Assembly (NCBI RefSeq): GCF_013911645.1
Contig: NZ_JACESV010000001.1
Coordinates: 1,054,001 to 1,118,000 of the forward strand
Direction of reading: 5' to 3'
Length of the DNA stretch: 64,000 nucleotides
Origin: Allomuricauda sp.
Lineage (GTDB): Bacteria; Bacteroidota; Bacteroidia; Flavobacteriales; Flavobacteriaceae
Shown: positions 43,801 through 52,118 of the stretch, one piece after another
Layout: every line of letters begins with the position of its first letter
How positions within the stretch are numbered: position 1 is the stretch's first letter
The notes under the pieces: generated by a model
Databases searched by the model: none
The model's input: the letters and a program-made list of their open reading frames with translations, nothing else
What the model was told of the DNA's origin: nothing
Program-made: the position numbers and the translations under genes

Positions 43801-45283
43801 AGATAGAATATATGAGGCCACCCACGAGCGGTTACGTCCCATACTCCTAACGGCAACTGCCGCCATTATGGGTTTTATACCAATGGCCATATCCACCTCG
43901 GGTGGTGCCGAAGTGCAACGGCCTTTGGCAACGGTGGTTATTGGTGGCTTGATTTCGGCAACGTTCTTGACATTGGTGGTGATCCCGGTACTTTACAGTT
44001 GGCTGGAGGTGCGCAAAGAACGTAAAAACAATGGAGGCGACACAAGTTACATCAAGAAAAGTACAACGATTCTTCTGGTGTTATTCAGTTTGGGAGGTTT
44101 CATGACCCCAAATTCGGTAAGTGCCCAGGACGGCCGGATGAGCCAAGTCGTCACTTTGGAAGAAGCCATCGCCATGGCAAAGGAAAATTATCCTTCCCTT
44201 AAGGAAAGCCAAGCCTTTATTGCGCGTGAGCAGGCGCTGAAAGGTACTAGCTTCGATTTGGGAAATACACAGGTGTTTACCGGAAAGGAAGAGTTCGGCA
44301 ATGACCTACCCGGTGTACAGACCACTATTGGCGTACAACAAGGGAATATAGATCTGCTTTCAGGTTTTTCAAAATCGAGGTTCTATAGGGAACGTGTCAA
44401 GTTGGGCGAAACATTCTATGCGGTCAATGAGCAGCAGTTGATCCGAAATGTAATGCAGGCCTATGACCGTATCAATTTCAACAAGGCACAATTGCGGTTT
44501 GCGGAACAGCTGGACAGTGTTTATGCCAACTTTAGGACGGCGGCACAATTGCGCTATGATACCGGGGAGACCGGCAAACTTGAATTTATTTCTGCTTCTT
44601 CGGAATATCAACAAATACAGGTATTGCGACAACAGGCCTACGACGATATTGAAATTGCGAAAAGGGCACTGAAGCAGTATCTGGGCATTGACCAGGAAAT
44701 AGAAACCGTGGAAATGCCCTATGAACCCATGGATTTTATAGGCCGCTTGGATTCAACTTCCGTAACCAACAATCCCATGCTTCAATATACCATGCAAAAT
44801 GCTGAAGTTAGCAAAGCAAACATCGGTGTGGAAAAAGCGCAGTTCCTGCCCAAGTTCAACTTAACGTATGGAAGGCAGGTTGTGGATGATGTATCAGGTT
44901 TTAACACCTATCAGGCCGGGATCAGTATACCACTTTGGTTCTTTCCGCAAAAATCAAGGGTAAAGGCGGCCAAAGCCGAAGCCATGATGGCAGAAAATCA
45001 ATATTTGGAACAAAAAGCAGTGACCGAAAGTAGAGTCTCACAGCTCATAAAATCCTTGGAAAAAACGCAAAAAACACTTGATTACTATCAGGAAGGCGCA
45101 TTGCTCTTGGCCGAGGAACAAATTACCACGGCAGAACTGGCCTCTATGGAAGGTGAGATTGATTATGTAAACTATATCACGATTCTCAACAGTGCCATCA
45201 GGATAAAACAAAATCATTTACAGTTTATATATCAGTACAACCAGCAGTTCATTGAACTACAATACCAATTGGGCAACCTATAA
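40880..45283 (+). CDS. CzcA/CusA-type heavy-metal RND pump fused to a TolC-like outer-membrane channel
   Basis: The product has 1467 residues. Residues 1 to about 1045 form a full HME-RND pump with 12 membrane segments. The TM4 motif DFGIIVDGAVIIVEG near 396-410 fits the divalent-cation (Co/Zn/Cd) subclass rather than the Cu/Ag one. Residues about 1085-1467 form an outer-membrane efflux protein (TolC/CzcC-like) with long helical repeats (VTLEEAIAMAKENYPSL, AQLRYDTGETGKLEFISA). Between them lies a hydrophobic stretch ending in SVSAQ (about 1058-1079) that looks like a signal peptide. The adaptor gene follows 18 bases later. The single gene thus supplies both inner- and outer-membrane parts, which implies cleavage after synthesis. 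Confidence 0.92.
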   Translation: MINKIISFSINNKFIIGLFIVALVGTGIWSMATINLGSVPDITNNQVQVITTAPNLGTEDIEQFVTYPVELAMANLPDVVELRSVSRFGLSVVTIVFKDEAGTYLPRQLVQEKLAEVSEEIPEGFGTPFMAPITTGLGEIFQYTLKVEEGYEEQYDAMELRTIQDWLVKRQMALVPGVVEVNAFGGYVKQYEVALNPDKLKSFGITMGQVFEALKVNNANTGGAYIEKNHQANFIRGEGLARSIEDLKNTVVVSQNGTPVLVRDVAERVGYGSQVRYGAFTQDGHESVGGQILMLKGESPSNVIKNVEKRITEIQKSLPDGVYIEPFLSRSELIARTTSTVEKNLIEGSLIVIFVLVLLLGSLRGGLITASVIPLSLLFAFILMKQFGVWANLMSLGAIDFGIIVDGAVIIVEGMVFHIHQRMKKSTKIIEQPEMDEIAYESASTMMNSAFFGQLIILIVFTPILFLTGVEGKMFRPMAFTFGFAVLGAIILCLTYVPMISSMFLKPAKNKNSWFAKFENRIDRFSDKIMSGLNKAYKPLLSFALRFKAGVVMGAVALLLITGFIFSNMGGEFIPKLDEGDIAMQALIKPGSSLTESIEASKKLQNIIGQFPEVKTMISRIGVAEIPTDPMPMDIADSYIILEKDKSKWTSAESKEELIEKIKEKIAVIPGVNFVFTQPVELRFNELLTGVREDVAIKLYGEDLGVLADKIQEIAAVIRTVPGAADINVEATSGLPQMTVEYNRPKMAQYGVTIDKMNDYVSAAFAGEKASVIFEGEKRFDVVIRLAKEYRQDINNLKNLYIDLPNGNQVPLKEVANISYKPGPMQISRDNTYRRISVGVNVRGRDVKSMVEEIQQKLDAEVKLPPGYYVTYGGSFENLQRASDRLMIVVPIALALIFILLYFALNSFSQSIMIYMAVPLAAIGGVFALLVRGMPFSISAGVGFIVLFGVAVLNGLVLINKFNELKESGMTNLKDRIYEATHERLRPILLTATAAIMGFIPMAISTSGGAEVQRPLATVVIGGLISATFLTLVVIPVLYSWLEVRKERKNNGGDTSYIKKSTTILLVLFSLGGFMTPNSVSAQDGRMSQVVTLEEAIAMAKENYPSLKESQAFIAREQALKGTSFDLGNTQVFTGKEEFGNDLPGVQTTIGVQQGNIDLLSGFSKSRFYRERVKLGETFYAVNEQQLIRNVMQAYDRINFNKAQLRFAEQLDSVYANFRTAAQLRYDTGETGKLEFISASSEYQQIQVLRQQAYDDIEIAKRALKQYLGIDQEIETVEMPYEPMDFIGRLDSTSVTNNPMLQYTMQNAEVSKANIGVEKAQFLPKFNLTYGRQVVDDVSGFNTYQAGISIPLWFFPQKSRVKAAKAEAMMAENQYLEQKAVTESRVSQLIKSLEKTQKTLDYYQEGALLLAEEQITTAELASMEGEIDYVNYITILNSAIRIKQNHLQFIYQYNQQFIELQYQLGNL

Positions 45284-45301
45284 TCCACAAAAGAAAAAGA
45301 A

Positions 45302-46540
45302 ATGAAAAATATAGCGATAACAAGTATCATATTTATGGGCCTTTTGACAATGGGCTGCAACGACAAGCCCAATTCAGAATTGGGACATAATGAAGAAAGC
45401 ACTGCCGCCGAAAATATGAAGGGTGAGGAAGGTGCACACAGTGAAGGCGGTGAAAATCATGAGGAAGAGGAAGGCGTGGTAGTGCTGACCAATGACCAAA
45501 TCGAAACTATCGGACTTGAGACCAAAATATTGGAAAAACGTAATCTCGGCAATAATATCAAGGTTACCGGAAGGCTCGAACTTTTCCCCCAGGACAAGGC
45601 CAATATCAGTCCGTTCATGGGCGGTAACGTGAGGTCAATCAAGGTAATAGAAGGAGATAAAGTACGTAAGGGCGAGGTACTTGCCTATCTTGAACATCCG
45701 GATATTATAAGTATGCAGCAGGAATATCAGGAAAAAAATGACGAACTCGTGTTCCTGAAGCAGGATTTTGAGCGGAAAAAGACATTGTTCGACAAGGGTG
45801 TTTCCTCGGGAAAGGAATTCCAGATGGCTCAATCAAAATTTCGTTCCACCTCCTCTAGTGTTAACGGCTTAAAGGCAAAACTGCGATTATTGGGAATTAA
45901 CACGTCCAAGGTAGAAGAAGGTGAAATCTACTCTGCCATCCCAATAACAACACCTATCTCGGGCTATGTGGATGAGGTAATGGTAAGCCTTGGCGATTAT
46001 GTTGCGCCCCAGTCCAAGATGTTCGCTGTAAGCGATAATTCAAAAATCCATTTGGACCTTAAAGTTTATGAAAAAGATATTCCGAAGGTAAAGGTGGGAC
46101 AAAAAATAATTTTTACAGTGGCCTCTAAACCTGATGAACTATTGACCGCAGAGGTCCATTCCGTCGGTAAGACTTTCGAGGAAGACCCTAAGGCATTGCA
46201 CGTTCACGCCGATATAGACAATAAAAATGGCGACCTTCTTCCGGGAATGTATGTTGAGGGCAGGATTACTGAAGGGGAAAAATCTGGATATGCCGTTACA
46301 GAGGAAGCTATCGTTAAGGAAGCCGAACAGTCATACATTTTTATTTTAGAAGAGGATGGAGAAACTGAGGGGAATAGGACGAAATTTAAAAGAATTCCTG
46401 TAAGCACGGGCATAAATGACCTTGGTTTTGTTGAAATCAATATTCCTACAGAAATGGCCAAAAACATTAAGGTTGTCACCGTTGGGGCCTATACCCTTTC
46501 TTCTGAAATGGTCAAGGGCGAACTCGAACACGGACATTAA
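45302..46540 (+). CDS. CzcB/CusB-type periplasmic adaptor (membrane fusion) lipoprotein
   Basis: This 412-residue lipoprotein has lipobox Cys19 (LLTMGCND). An acidic, His-containing linker (about 25-58) follows. Then come the biotinyl-lipoyl halves (GRLELFPQDKANISPFMGG, ISGYVDEVMVSLGDYV), a helical hairpin (about 135-195) and beta-barrel domains. It joins the pump to its outer-membrane channel. Coding directly after the pump-channel fusion completes the tripartite exporter. Confidence 0.92.
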   Translation: MKNIAITSIIFMGLLTMGCNDKPNSELGHNEESTAAENMKGEEGAHSEGGENHEEEEGVVVLTNDQIETIGLETKILEKRNLGNNIKVTGRLELFPQDKANISPFMGGNVRSIKVIEGDKVRKGEVLAYLEHPDIISMQQEYQEKNDELVFLKQDFERKKTLFDKGVSSGKEFQMAQSKFRSTSSSVNGLKAKLRLLGINTSKVEEGEIYSAIPITTPISGYVDEVMVSLGDYVAPQSKMFAVSDNSKIHLDLKVYEKDIPKVKVGQKIIFTVASKPDELLTAEVHSVGKTFEEDPKALHVHADIDNKNGDLLPGMYVEGRITEGEKSGYAVTEEAIVKEAEQSYIFILEEDGETEGNRTKFKRIPVSTGINDLGFVEINIPTEMAKNIKVVTVGAYTLSSEMVKGELEHGH

Positions 46541-46556
46541 TTCAATAACCATCAAA

Positions 46557-46620
46557 GGTTTTGATTCCGGGTCTGTTTTCCCCTTAGTTAGTTAAAAATA
46601 AACAGTCCCGGGTCAAAATC
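46557..46620 (+). promoter_or_regulatory. Long imperfect hairpin between the adaptor and P-II genes
   Basis: TTTTGATTCCGGGTCTGTTT (46559-46578) is nearly the reverse complement of AAACAGTCCCGGGTCAAAA (46600-46618). It may be a terminator for the pump operon or a shared operator. Confidence 0.5.
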
Positions 46621-46635
46621 ATAAAAGATAAAAAG

Positions 46636-46974
46636 ATGAAAGAAATAAAAGCATTTATAAAACCGAACAGGATACAACGGGTCATTGAAGCCCTCAGCGA
46701 TAATGGGTTTAAGAGCATGACCCTATCACAGGCCGAAGGGACCGGGGCATTCAAGGCAAAAGGTGCCAAACCCTCACTTGATTTTCATGTGACGGACAGT
46801 CCCGTGGTAAAAGTGGAACTGGTCTGCCAGAACGAGGAGGCCCAAACGGCAATAGACATCATTCTTAAAAATGGCAGGACGCCCGATCCTGGTGATGGTA
46901 TAATCTATCTGTCCAACATTGAAGATGCTTTCCAGATAAAGACCGGGGAATCCTTAAAACGTTACGACCATTAA
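46636..46974 (+). CDS. P-II-like signalling protein
   Basis: This 112-residue ferredoxin-like protein begins MKEIKAFIKPNRIQRVIEAL and has the P-II ending GDGIIYLSNIEDAFQIKTGE. The T-loop (AKGAKPSLDFHVTDS) lacks the uridylylated Tyr of GlnB. In Bacteroidetes such variants often lie beside CusA/CzcA pumps, so a metal or nucleotide sensing role is more likely than nitrogen control. It precedes the first Fur gene by 14 bases. Confidence 0.85.
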   Translation: MKEIKAFIKPNRIQRVIEALSDNGFKSMTLSQAEGTGAFKAKGAKPSLDFHVTDSPVVKVELVCQNEEAQTAIDIILKNGRTPDPGDGIIYLSNIEDAFQIKTGESLKRYDH

Positions 46975-46988
46975 ACTGTTTACAACCA

Positions 46989-47411
46989 ATGGAAAAAATA
47001 GTGAAAAAGTTGGAGAGCAGGGGCATTCGCCCGACGGCAATGCGCCTGATAACCTATAAACGGTTGGCGCAGTTGAACGTTGCCGTTAGCTTGGGCGAAC
47101 TTGAAAAACATTTTGAACGTTCGGAGCGGAGCACGCTTTTTCGTACCATGAAGACCTTTGAAGAAAATGCCATCGTGCATCAAATCGAAGATGGAACAGG
47201 CGTCATTAAATATGCACTATGCGAGGAAGATTGTGAATGTGAGGTCGGTAACGACCTCCATTTACACTTTCATTGCAATAGCTGTGGGGAAACGGTGTGC
47301 CTGACGGATCATAAAATCCCACAGATCAACCTGCCCGAAGGCTATGTGGCAGAAGATATCAATCTTGTGGCAAAGGGAGTCTGTGGGAAATGCAATGATG
47401 GCCTGGAGTAA
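46989..47411 (+). CDS. Fur-family metalloregulator 1
   Basis: This 140-residue protein opens with the Fur HTH (GIRPTAMRLITYKRL, STLFRTMKTFEENAIVHQI). The sensor region HLHFHCNSCGETVCL and the terminal VCGKC supply structural zinc cysteines. It resembles Zur/PerR-size proteins. It is probably co-transcribed with the P-II gene and a SpoIIAA-like gene. A paralogue of the same design is encoded at 51435. Confidence 0.88.
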   Translation: MEKIVKKLESRGIRPTAMRLITYKRLAQLNVAVSLGELEKHFERSERSTLFRTMKTFEENAIVHQIEDGTGVIKYALCEEDCECEVGNDLHLHFHCNSCGETVCLTDHKIPQINLPEGYVAEDINLVAKGVCGKCNDGLE

Positions 47412-47434
47412 CATTTTAATTAAAAATTGGAACA

Positions 47435-47794
47435 ATGGTGACGATCTATAAAAAGGAATGTAAAGTTTATATGGTAGCTCGAAATGGACTTGATGCTACG
47501 GATCATGAAAATTTGATCCTTCAACTAAAAGACCATATACAGGCACACAACAAAGTGTACTGGTATATTGAGATGGAAAATTTTAAGGCATGGACTGCAA
47601 GCTCATATTGGAATGATATTGTTCTTAAACTTCCGAATGAGGAACGTCTAAAACGGGTCGCATTGGTAGGAAATGAAAAATGGCACGAACAGTTTACGGA
47701 GGTTTTGACACCCTTTACAAGGGCTCACATGAAATTCTTCGGACCCAGTGAAAAAGATTTGGCCAAAGAATGGATAGAGAAAAAAAACAATTAA
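47435..47794 (+). CDS. SpoIIAA-like (STAS/DUF3478) protein 1
   Basis: This 119-residue cytoplasmic protein has the SpoIIAA-like pattern: YWYIEMENFKAWTASSYWNDI, RVALVGNEKWHEQFTEV and a terminal KFFGPSEKDLAKEWI. Function is unknown; the family binds lipids or small ligands in some cases. It follows the Fur gene by 23 bases and has a paralogue at 48471. From 47795 to 48014 I see no gene. Confidence 0.75.
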   Translation: MVTIYKKECKVYMVARNGLDATDHENLILQLKDHIQAHNKVYWYIEMENFKAWTASSYWNDIVLKLPNEERLKRVALVGNEKWHEQFTEVLTPFTRAHMKFFGPSEKDLAKEWIEKKNN

Positions 47795-48014
47795 AAACAG
47801 TTCAATTAATTTTAATGTAAAAACTATAATATACAATCAGATTACCCATAAATACATAGGATATGTCGGGGGGTATCTGGATGTTTATCGTCCCAGGGAG
47901 AAACAAAAAAAATTACACAATAAAAATCCGGGGGTTGGCGTGAATCGAATTAAGAGAAAAAGAGTTTGAACAGCAAAAAAAAGTTGTTTTGGGAAAATTA
48001 AAAAATAATCGATA

Positions 48015-48315
48015 ATGAAACTGCTTAGTGACAAAAGTGATTTCAAAAACGAAGTACTGGACAACCAAGGACTTCCCATTGCTATTGCGCTTGGATTTAT
48101 AGCGGGCATATTTATGGCACAACCATTGGGCATTTCCCTGTTGCATTATGGCCTGGGTGGCGATGCGGCAACTGGTGGCATTTGTCCTAAGAAGGATTTC
48201 GACAAATCATGGGGTTTGGGGCTATGGACCAAACCTTGAAAAATGTCCTGTTCGGCACAAGGGGAAGCAGTATCGCACTGATGTTTTAAACAAAAAAGGA
48301 AATCTCTTGTGTTAG
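48015..48315 (+). pseudogene. Small membrane-type ORF, probably frameshifted
   Basis: ATG 48015 gives 74 residues with one membrane segment (LPIAIALGFIAGIFMAQPLG), then stops at 48239. A one-base shift in the G-run at 48218-48221 would extend the reading for about 30 more codons (YGPNLEKCPVRHKGKQYRTD) to TAG 48313. The smooth fit suggests an indel in a once longer gene. I do not recognise the family. Confidence 0.4.
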
Positions 48316-48470
48316 GTGCCTAAATCAGTAAAACCGTGTGTTCAAATCCGGGTGGCCGCCCATATTTTTTGACCAGCACTGGGAACGGTTCCCGGGAATA
48401 GGATTATCTGAAGCTCTGGATTATATGGAAATGCACCTAAGTTGATATAAATCCGATAAAAAAGTGAAAA

Positions 48471-48830
48471 ATGACACAGCTATTGAACATAGAAAAAGAA
48501 AACGTAATTGCCGCCAAAATCAAGGGCAAAATCACAAAGAGGGATATAGAAAAAATCCATCCGCTGATCCACACCATCACCAAAAAAGGCCATAAGGTAC
48601 ATTTTTACTTTGAACTGGAAGAATTTCACGGTAATGGCCCAAAAGGTTTATGGGCAGATTTAAAAGTAGATACCGCACATATATCGGAATACGGTAAAAT
48701 GGCATTTGTAGGCGAAAAAAAATGGCAGGAATGGGCCGTCAAAGCCATGGATTTCTTTACTGGTTCAGAAGTCAAATATTTTGGTTTTCAAGATAAGGCA
48801 AAAGCAAAAAACTGGATACAAAACAACTAA
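48471..48830 (+). CDS. SpoIIAA-like (STAS/DUF3478) protein 2
   Basis: This 119-residue protein is a paralogue of the one at 47435, with the same layout: HFYFELEEFHGNGPKGLWADL, MAFVGEKKWQEW and KYFGFQDKAKAKNWI. Its stop is 4 bases before the P1B-ATPase start, so it should be co-transcribed with the pump. Function is unknown. Confidence 0.75.
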   Translation: MTQLLNIEKENVIAAKIKGKITKRDIEKIHPLIHTITKKGHKVHFYFELEEFHGNGPKGLWADLKVDTAHISEYGKMAFVGEKKWQEWAVKAMDFFTGSEVKYFGFQDKAKAKNWIQNN

Positions 48831-48834
48831 GGAC

Positions 48835-51399
48835 ATGAAAAAACTAAAAATAAAGATTCCCGTAATCCTTCCCCAGGTGCCGGACGAAAAAGATGCCTGT
48901 GTCAATAGGCTCATTGATAAACTGAAAGGACGAGAGGGCATTGATAATGTGCACGTATCCGATGAAAAAGCGAACGGTGTTCCTCAACTCTGTTTCCATT
49001 ACGACCCCGATGTCATTTCCCTTGATAGGGTACAGTCCCTGGCAGAAACAACCGGTGCCCAAATCTCAAATAAATTTGGGCATAGGTTGATAGCCGTGGA
49101 TGGCATACGCCACACCCGCCATGCCCGAACCATCGAGAAAGCCCTCAAGGAGGTCGATGGGGTACTCGAAGTTTCCGTTTCCGCTTCTGGAATGATACAT
49201 GTGGAATTTGATAAGGGCATTACAGGATTTGGGGCCATTCAAAAGAAAATAGAAAAACAAGGGTTGTCCATTATTGATCCGTCCATTGGCACAGAATTGT
49301 ATTTACAACAAATGGAAGTATCCAACGGCGAAGAAAAATCGAGGGTTATTCAGAATAAAAAGGAAAAACAACACCTTGAAGCAAATGGCAAAGGCCACGT
49401 TCACAAAAAGGGTGAGGACCATGTTGATGAACAGGGCGAAGACCATGTGCATGCACACGGCGGTATTTTTGGAAAGAACACCGAACTTATTTTTGCCCTA
49501 ATTTGCGGAGTCATTCTTGGAATAGGTTTTGGGTTGTCCTACCTAGCGGCAGTTCCGGATTGGGTAAGCTTATCCCTGTATATAGGAGCCTATTTTTTTG
49601 GCGGTTATTTTACTGCAAAAGAGGCCGTCCAGACTGTTGCCAAAGGTGGTTTTGAAATCGATTTTTTGATGCTGGTGGCCGCCATTGGTGCAGCTATTCT
49701 GGGTGAATGGGAAGAAGGTGCACTCCTATTGTTCCTGTTCAGTTTGGGGCATGCCCTAGAGCATTATGCAATGGAGAAGGCACGAAAATCCATCGCGGCA
49801 CTGGCAGATTTGGCCCCAAAAACCGCCTTGCTGAAAAAAGATGGCAGGACCGAAGAGGTCGGAATCGAAAAGTTGGGTATTGGCGATATCATTGTGGTCA
49901 AGCCAAACAGTAAAATATCCGCTGACGGTGTTGTGGTCGATGGAGAAAGCAGTGTCAACCAAGCTCCCATAACCGGGGAAAGTGTACCGGTAGATAAAGT
50001 TCCCGTTCAAGATATTGACAGGGACTATTCAGAGGAAGATGATATAAAGGACGAAAACCGTGTTTTTGCGGGAACCATTAACGGTAACAACACCCTTGAT
50101 ATAAAGGTGATCAAGGAGGCAAAGGACTCAACGCTATCCCGATTGGTAAAGTTGGTAAATGAAGCGCAGACCCAAAAATCGCCCACACAGTTGCTTACCG
50201 ATAAATTTGAAAGGTACTTTGTGCCTTCCGTACTGGTACTGGTCGTACTATTGCTTTTTGCTTTTTTGGTCATAGACGAGCCGTTCAGCGCCAGTTTTTA
50301 TAGAGCAATGGCAGTACTGGTAGCCGCTAGCCCCTGCGCATTGGCGATTTCGACACCGAGTGCGGTTTTGAGCGGGGTGGCTAGGGCCGCCCGTGGCGGA
50401 GTGTTGATCAAAGGGGGGCGACCTTTGGAAGACTTGGGGACACTCACCGCCCTGGCATTTGACAAGACAGGCACCCTGACAGAAGGAAAGCCTAAACTCA
50501 CAGAAGTGGTCCCCCTTGGGAAACTATCGGAAAATGAACTATTAAAAATAGCCGTAGCGGTAGAAAACCTTAGTGACCACCCTTTGGCAAAAGCCGTGGT
50601 CCGAGATGGCAAGGAGCGCCTGAAAGGTGGCGAAATACCCGATGCTTCCGATTTGGAAGCCGTACTGGGCAAGGGTATTAAGGCTTCCTTGGGCGATGAT
50701 AAAATCTATATAGGGAACCTTGACCTCTATGAAGGGCTTGATGAGAGTTCGCCTTCCGAAGAGATAACAATAAAAGTCCGTGGTCTTGAAGGGGGGGGCA
50801 ATACGACTATGCTCGTTAGGAAGAATGAAGAATACGTAGGCATCATCGCCCTAATGGACACCCCTCGTGAAGCCGCCAAGGCAACCCTTAAAAAATTAAA
50901 GGAAATCGGTATCAAACGAATGATTATGCTTACGGGCGATAACCAAAAAGTGGCCGATGCCGTTGCCAAAGAAATAGGGTTGACCGATGCCTGGGGCAGT
51001 CTATTGCCCGAAGAAAAGGTGGATGCCATTAAAAAACTAAAGAAAAAGGAGTCCAAGGTGGCGATGGTAGGTGATGGCGTTAATGATGCACCTGCGATGG
51101 CAAACAGTACCGTAGGTATTGCGATGGGTGCCGCAGGAAGCGATGTGGCCTTGGAAACCGCCGATGTTGCCCTTATGGGCGATAAGTTGGAGACATTACC
51201 CTTTGCCATTGGCCTGAGCCGAAAGGCAAAAGCAATCATAAAGCAGAACTTATGGGTTAGCCTTGGCATTGTGGCATTGCTTATTCCCTCTACCATATTC
51301 GGGTTCGCCAATATCGGAATCGCGGTGGTAATACATGAAGGCTCAACCTTATTGGTCGTTTTCAATGCCTTGCGCTTATTGGCTTACAATGGAAAATAA
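48835..51399 (+). CDS. P1B-4-type (CoaT/CzcP-like) metal-exporting ATPase
   Basis: This 854-residue protein starts at ATG 48835; a longer frame overlaps the previous gene. The N-terminus has one or two HMA-like folds without CxxC. A His-rich segment follows near residues 185-215 (KKGEDHVDEQGEDHVHAHGG). The membrane metal site is SPC near residue 498 instead of CPC, and HEGST at about 834-838. Both are P1B-4 marks, so Co2+, Zn2+ or Cd2+ is the likely substrate. Catalytic motifs are present: DKTGTLTEG (Asp543), SDHPLA (His582), MLTGDN and GDGVNDAPA. Confidence 0.92.
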   Translation: MKKLKIKIPVILPQVPDEKDACVNRLIDKLKGREGIDNVHVSDEKANGVPQLCFHYDPDVISLDRVQSLAETTGAQISNKFGHRLIAVDGIRHTRHARTIEKALKEVDGVLEVSVSASGMIHVEFDKGITGFGAIQKKIEKQGLSIIDPSIGTELYLQQMEVSNGEEKSRVIQNKKEKQHLEANGKGHVHKKGEDHVDEQGEDHVHAHGGIFGKNTELIFALICGVILGIGFGLSYLAAVPDWVSLSLYIGAYFFGGYFTAKEAVQTVAKGGFEIDFLMLVAAIGAAILGEWEEGALLLFLFSLGHALEHYAMEKARKSIAALADLAPKTALLKKDGRTEEVGIEKLGIGDIIVVKPNSKISADGVVVDGESSVNQAPITGESVPVDKVPVQDIDRDYSEEDDIKDENRVFAGTINGNNTLDIKVIKEAKDSTLSRLVKLVNEAQTQKSPTQLLTDKFERYFVPSVLVLVVLLLFAFLVIDEPFSASFYRAMAVLVAASPCALAISTPSAVLSGVARAARGGVLIKGGRPLEDLGTLTALAFDKTGTLTEGKPKLTEVVPLGKLSENELLKIAVAVENLSDHPLAKAVVRDGKERLKGGEIPDASDLEAVLGKGIKASLGDDKIYIGNLDLYEGLDESSPSEEITIKVRGLEGGGNTTMLVRKNEEYVGIIALMDTPREAAKATLKKLKEIGIKRMIMLTGDNQKVADAVAKEIGLTDAWGSLLPEEKVDAIKKLKKKESKVAMVGDGVNDAPAMANSTVGIAMGAAGSDVALETADVALMGDKLETLPFAIGLSRKAKAIIKQNLWVSLGIVALLIPSTIFGFANIGIAVVIHEGSTLLVVFNALRLLAYNGK

Positions 51400-51434
51400 G
51401 AATATGGATGGCACGGTTTTAATCCCCATGTAAA

Positions 51435-51908
51435 ATGACGCTTACTGAGAAAACACTTTTACGGCTCGGCATCAGACCCACTGTGATGAGGGTCAAGATG
51501 TATCAATATCTTAAGCGGAGACAAAGTGCGGTATCCTTGGTCGAGATGGAAAAAACTTTTGCCCAAAAAGGCGTGAACAAGAAAACAGTCCATAAAACAA
51601 CATTTTATAGGACTATCAACCTCTTTATGGAACAAGGTCTGGTCCATCAGATTGATGATGGAACATACATTGCAAAATATGCACTTTCTGATAGAAGTCA
51701 CATAGACAAACACGATAAAGACTTACATATGCATTTTCATTGCACCGTATGTGGAAAAACACTATGTCTGCCGGATAGAATATCAGAAAAAAGCTTGCCT
51801 GATGATTATGAAGTGAGCAATGCTAACCTGGTATTAAAAGGGGTATGTAAAAGTTGTAGAAAAAATAACAAGGATGAAGAAGCTTCAGCAGTTGACCAAG
51901 GAAATTAA
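51435..51908 (+). CDS. Fur-family metalloregulator 2
   Basis: This 157-residue paralogue of the Fur protein at 46989 shares GIRPTVMR, TTFYRTINLFMEQGLVHQIDDGT, HMHFHCTVCGKTLCLPD and GVCKSC. The terminal tail is longer and acidic. It follows the P1B-4 ATPase by 35 bases and probably controls it. Its last 35 bases overlap the start of the interrupted ORF at 51874. Confidence 0.88.
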   Translation: MTLTEKTLLRLGIRPTVMRVKMYQYLKRRQSAVSLVEMEKTFAQKGVNKKTVHKTTFYRTINLFMEQGLVHQIDDGTYIAKYALSDRSHIDKHDKDLHMHFHCTVCGKTLCLPDRISEKSLPDDYEVSNANLVLKGVCKSCRKNNKDEEASAVDQGN

Positions 51909-52092
51909 CGAATTTACATTGAGAATTGAGCAGGACTATCCTGAACTATACCAATATCTTGATGAAAATCCCATTACAATCCGTGATTGTGAAACACCTT
52001 AGATTTCCGTCAACCCGTTCGTGGAATATTTGGATAGCCTAAAGTCATTCTTGGAAAGATATATAGGGTCGCATAAAAAAATGAAGCCCTGA
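51874..52092 (+). pseudogene. Small helical ORF interrupted by TAG at codon 43
   Basis: ATG 51874 reads MKKLQQLTKEINEFTLRI and then EQDYPELYQYLDENPITIRD. It hits TAG at 52000-52002 and continues in the same frame as ISVNPFVEYLDSLKSFLERY to TGA 52090. The halves together match the layout of a family of 65-75-residue Bacteroidetes proteins of unknown function (YPELYQYLDENPIT ... EYLDSLK). So the TAG looks like a nonsense change in a formerly complete gene, as in ssb. Confidence 0.6.
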
Positions 52093-52118
52093 AATATAAT
52101 TGATTCAGTAGTATATTA

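Noticed and set aside
48338..48366. gtgttcaaatccgggtggccgcc looks like the T-arm and 3' end of a tRNA
   Set aside because: The arms next to the TTCAAAT loop do not pair, and no matching 5' acceptor or anticodon arm was found upstream. At best it is a decayed fragment.
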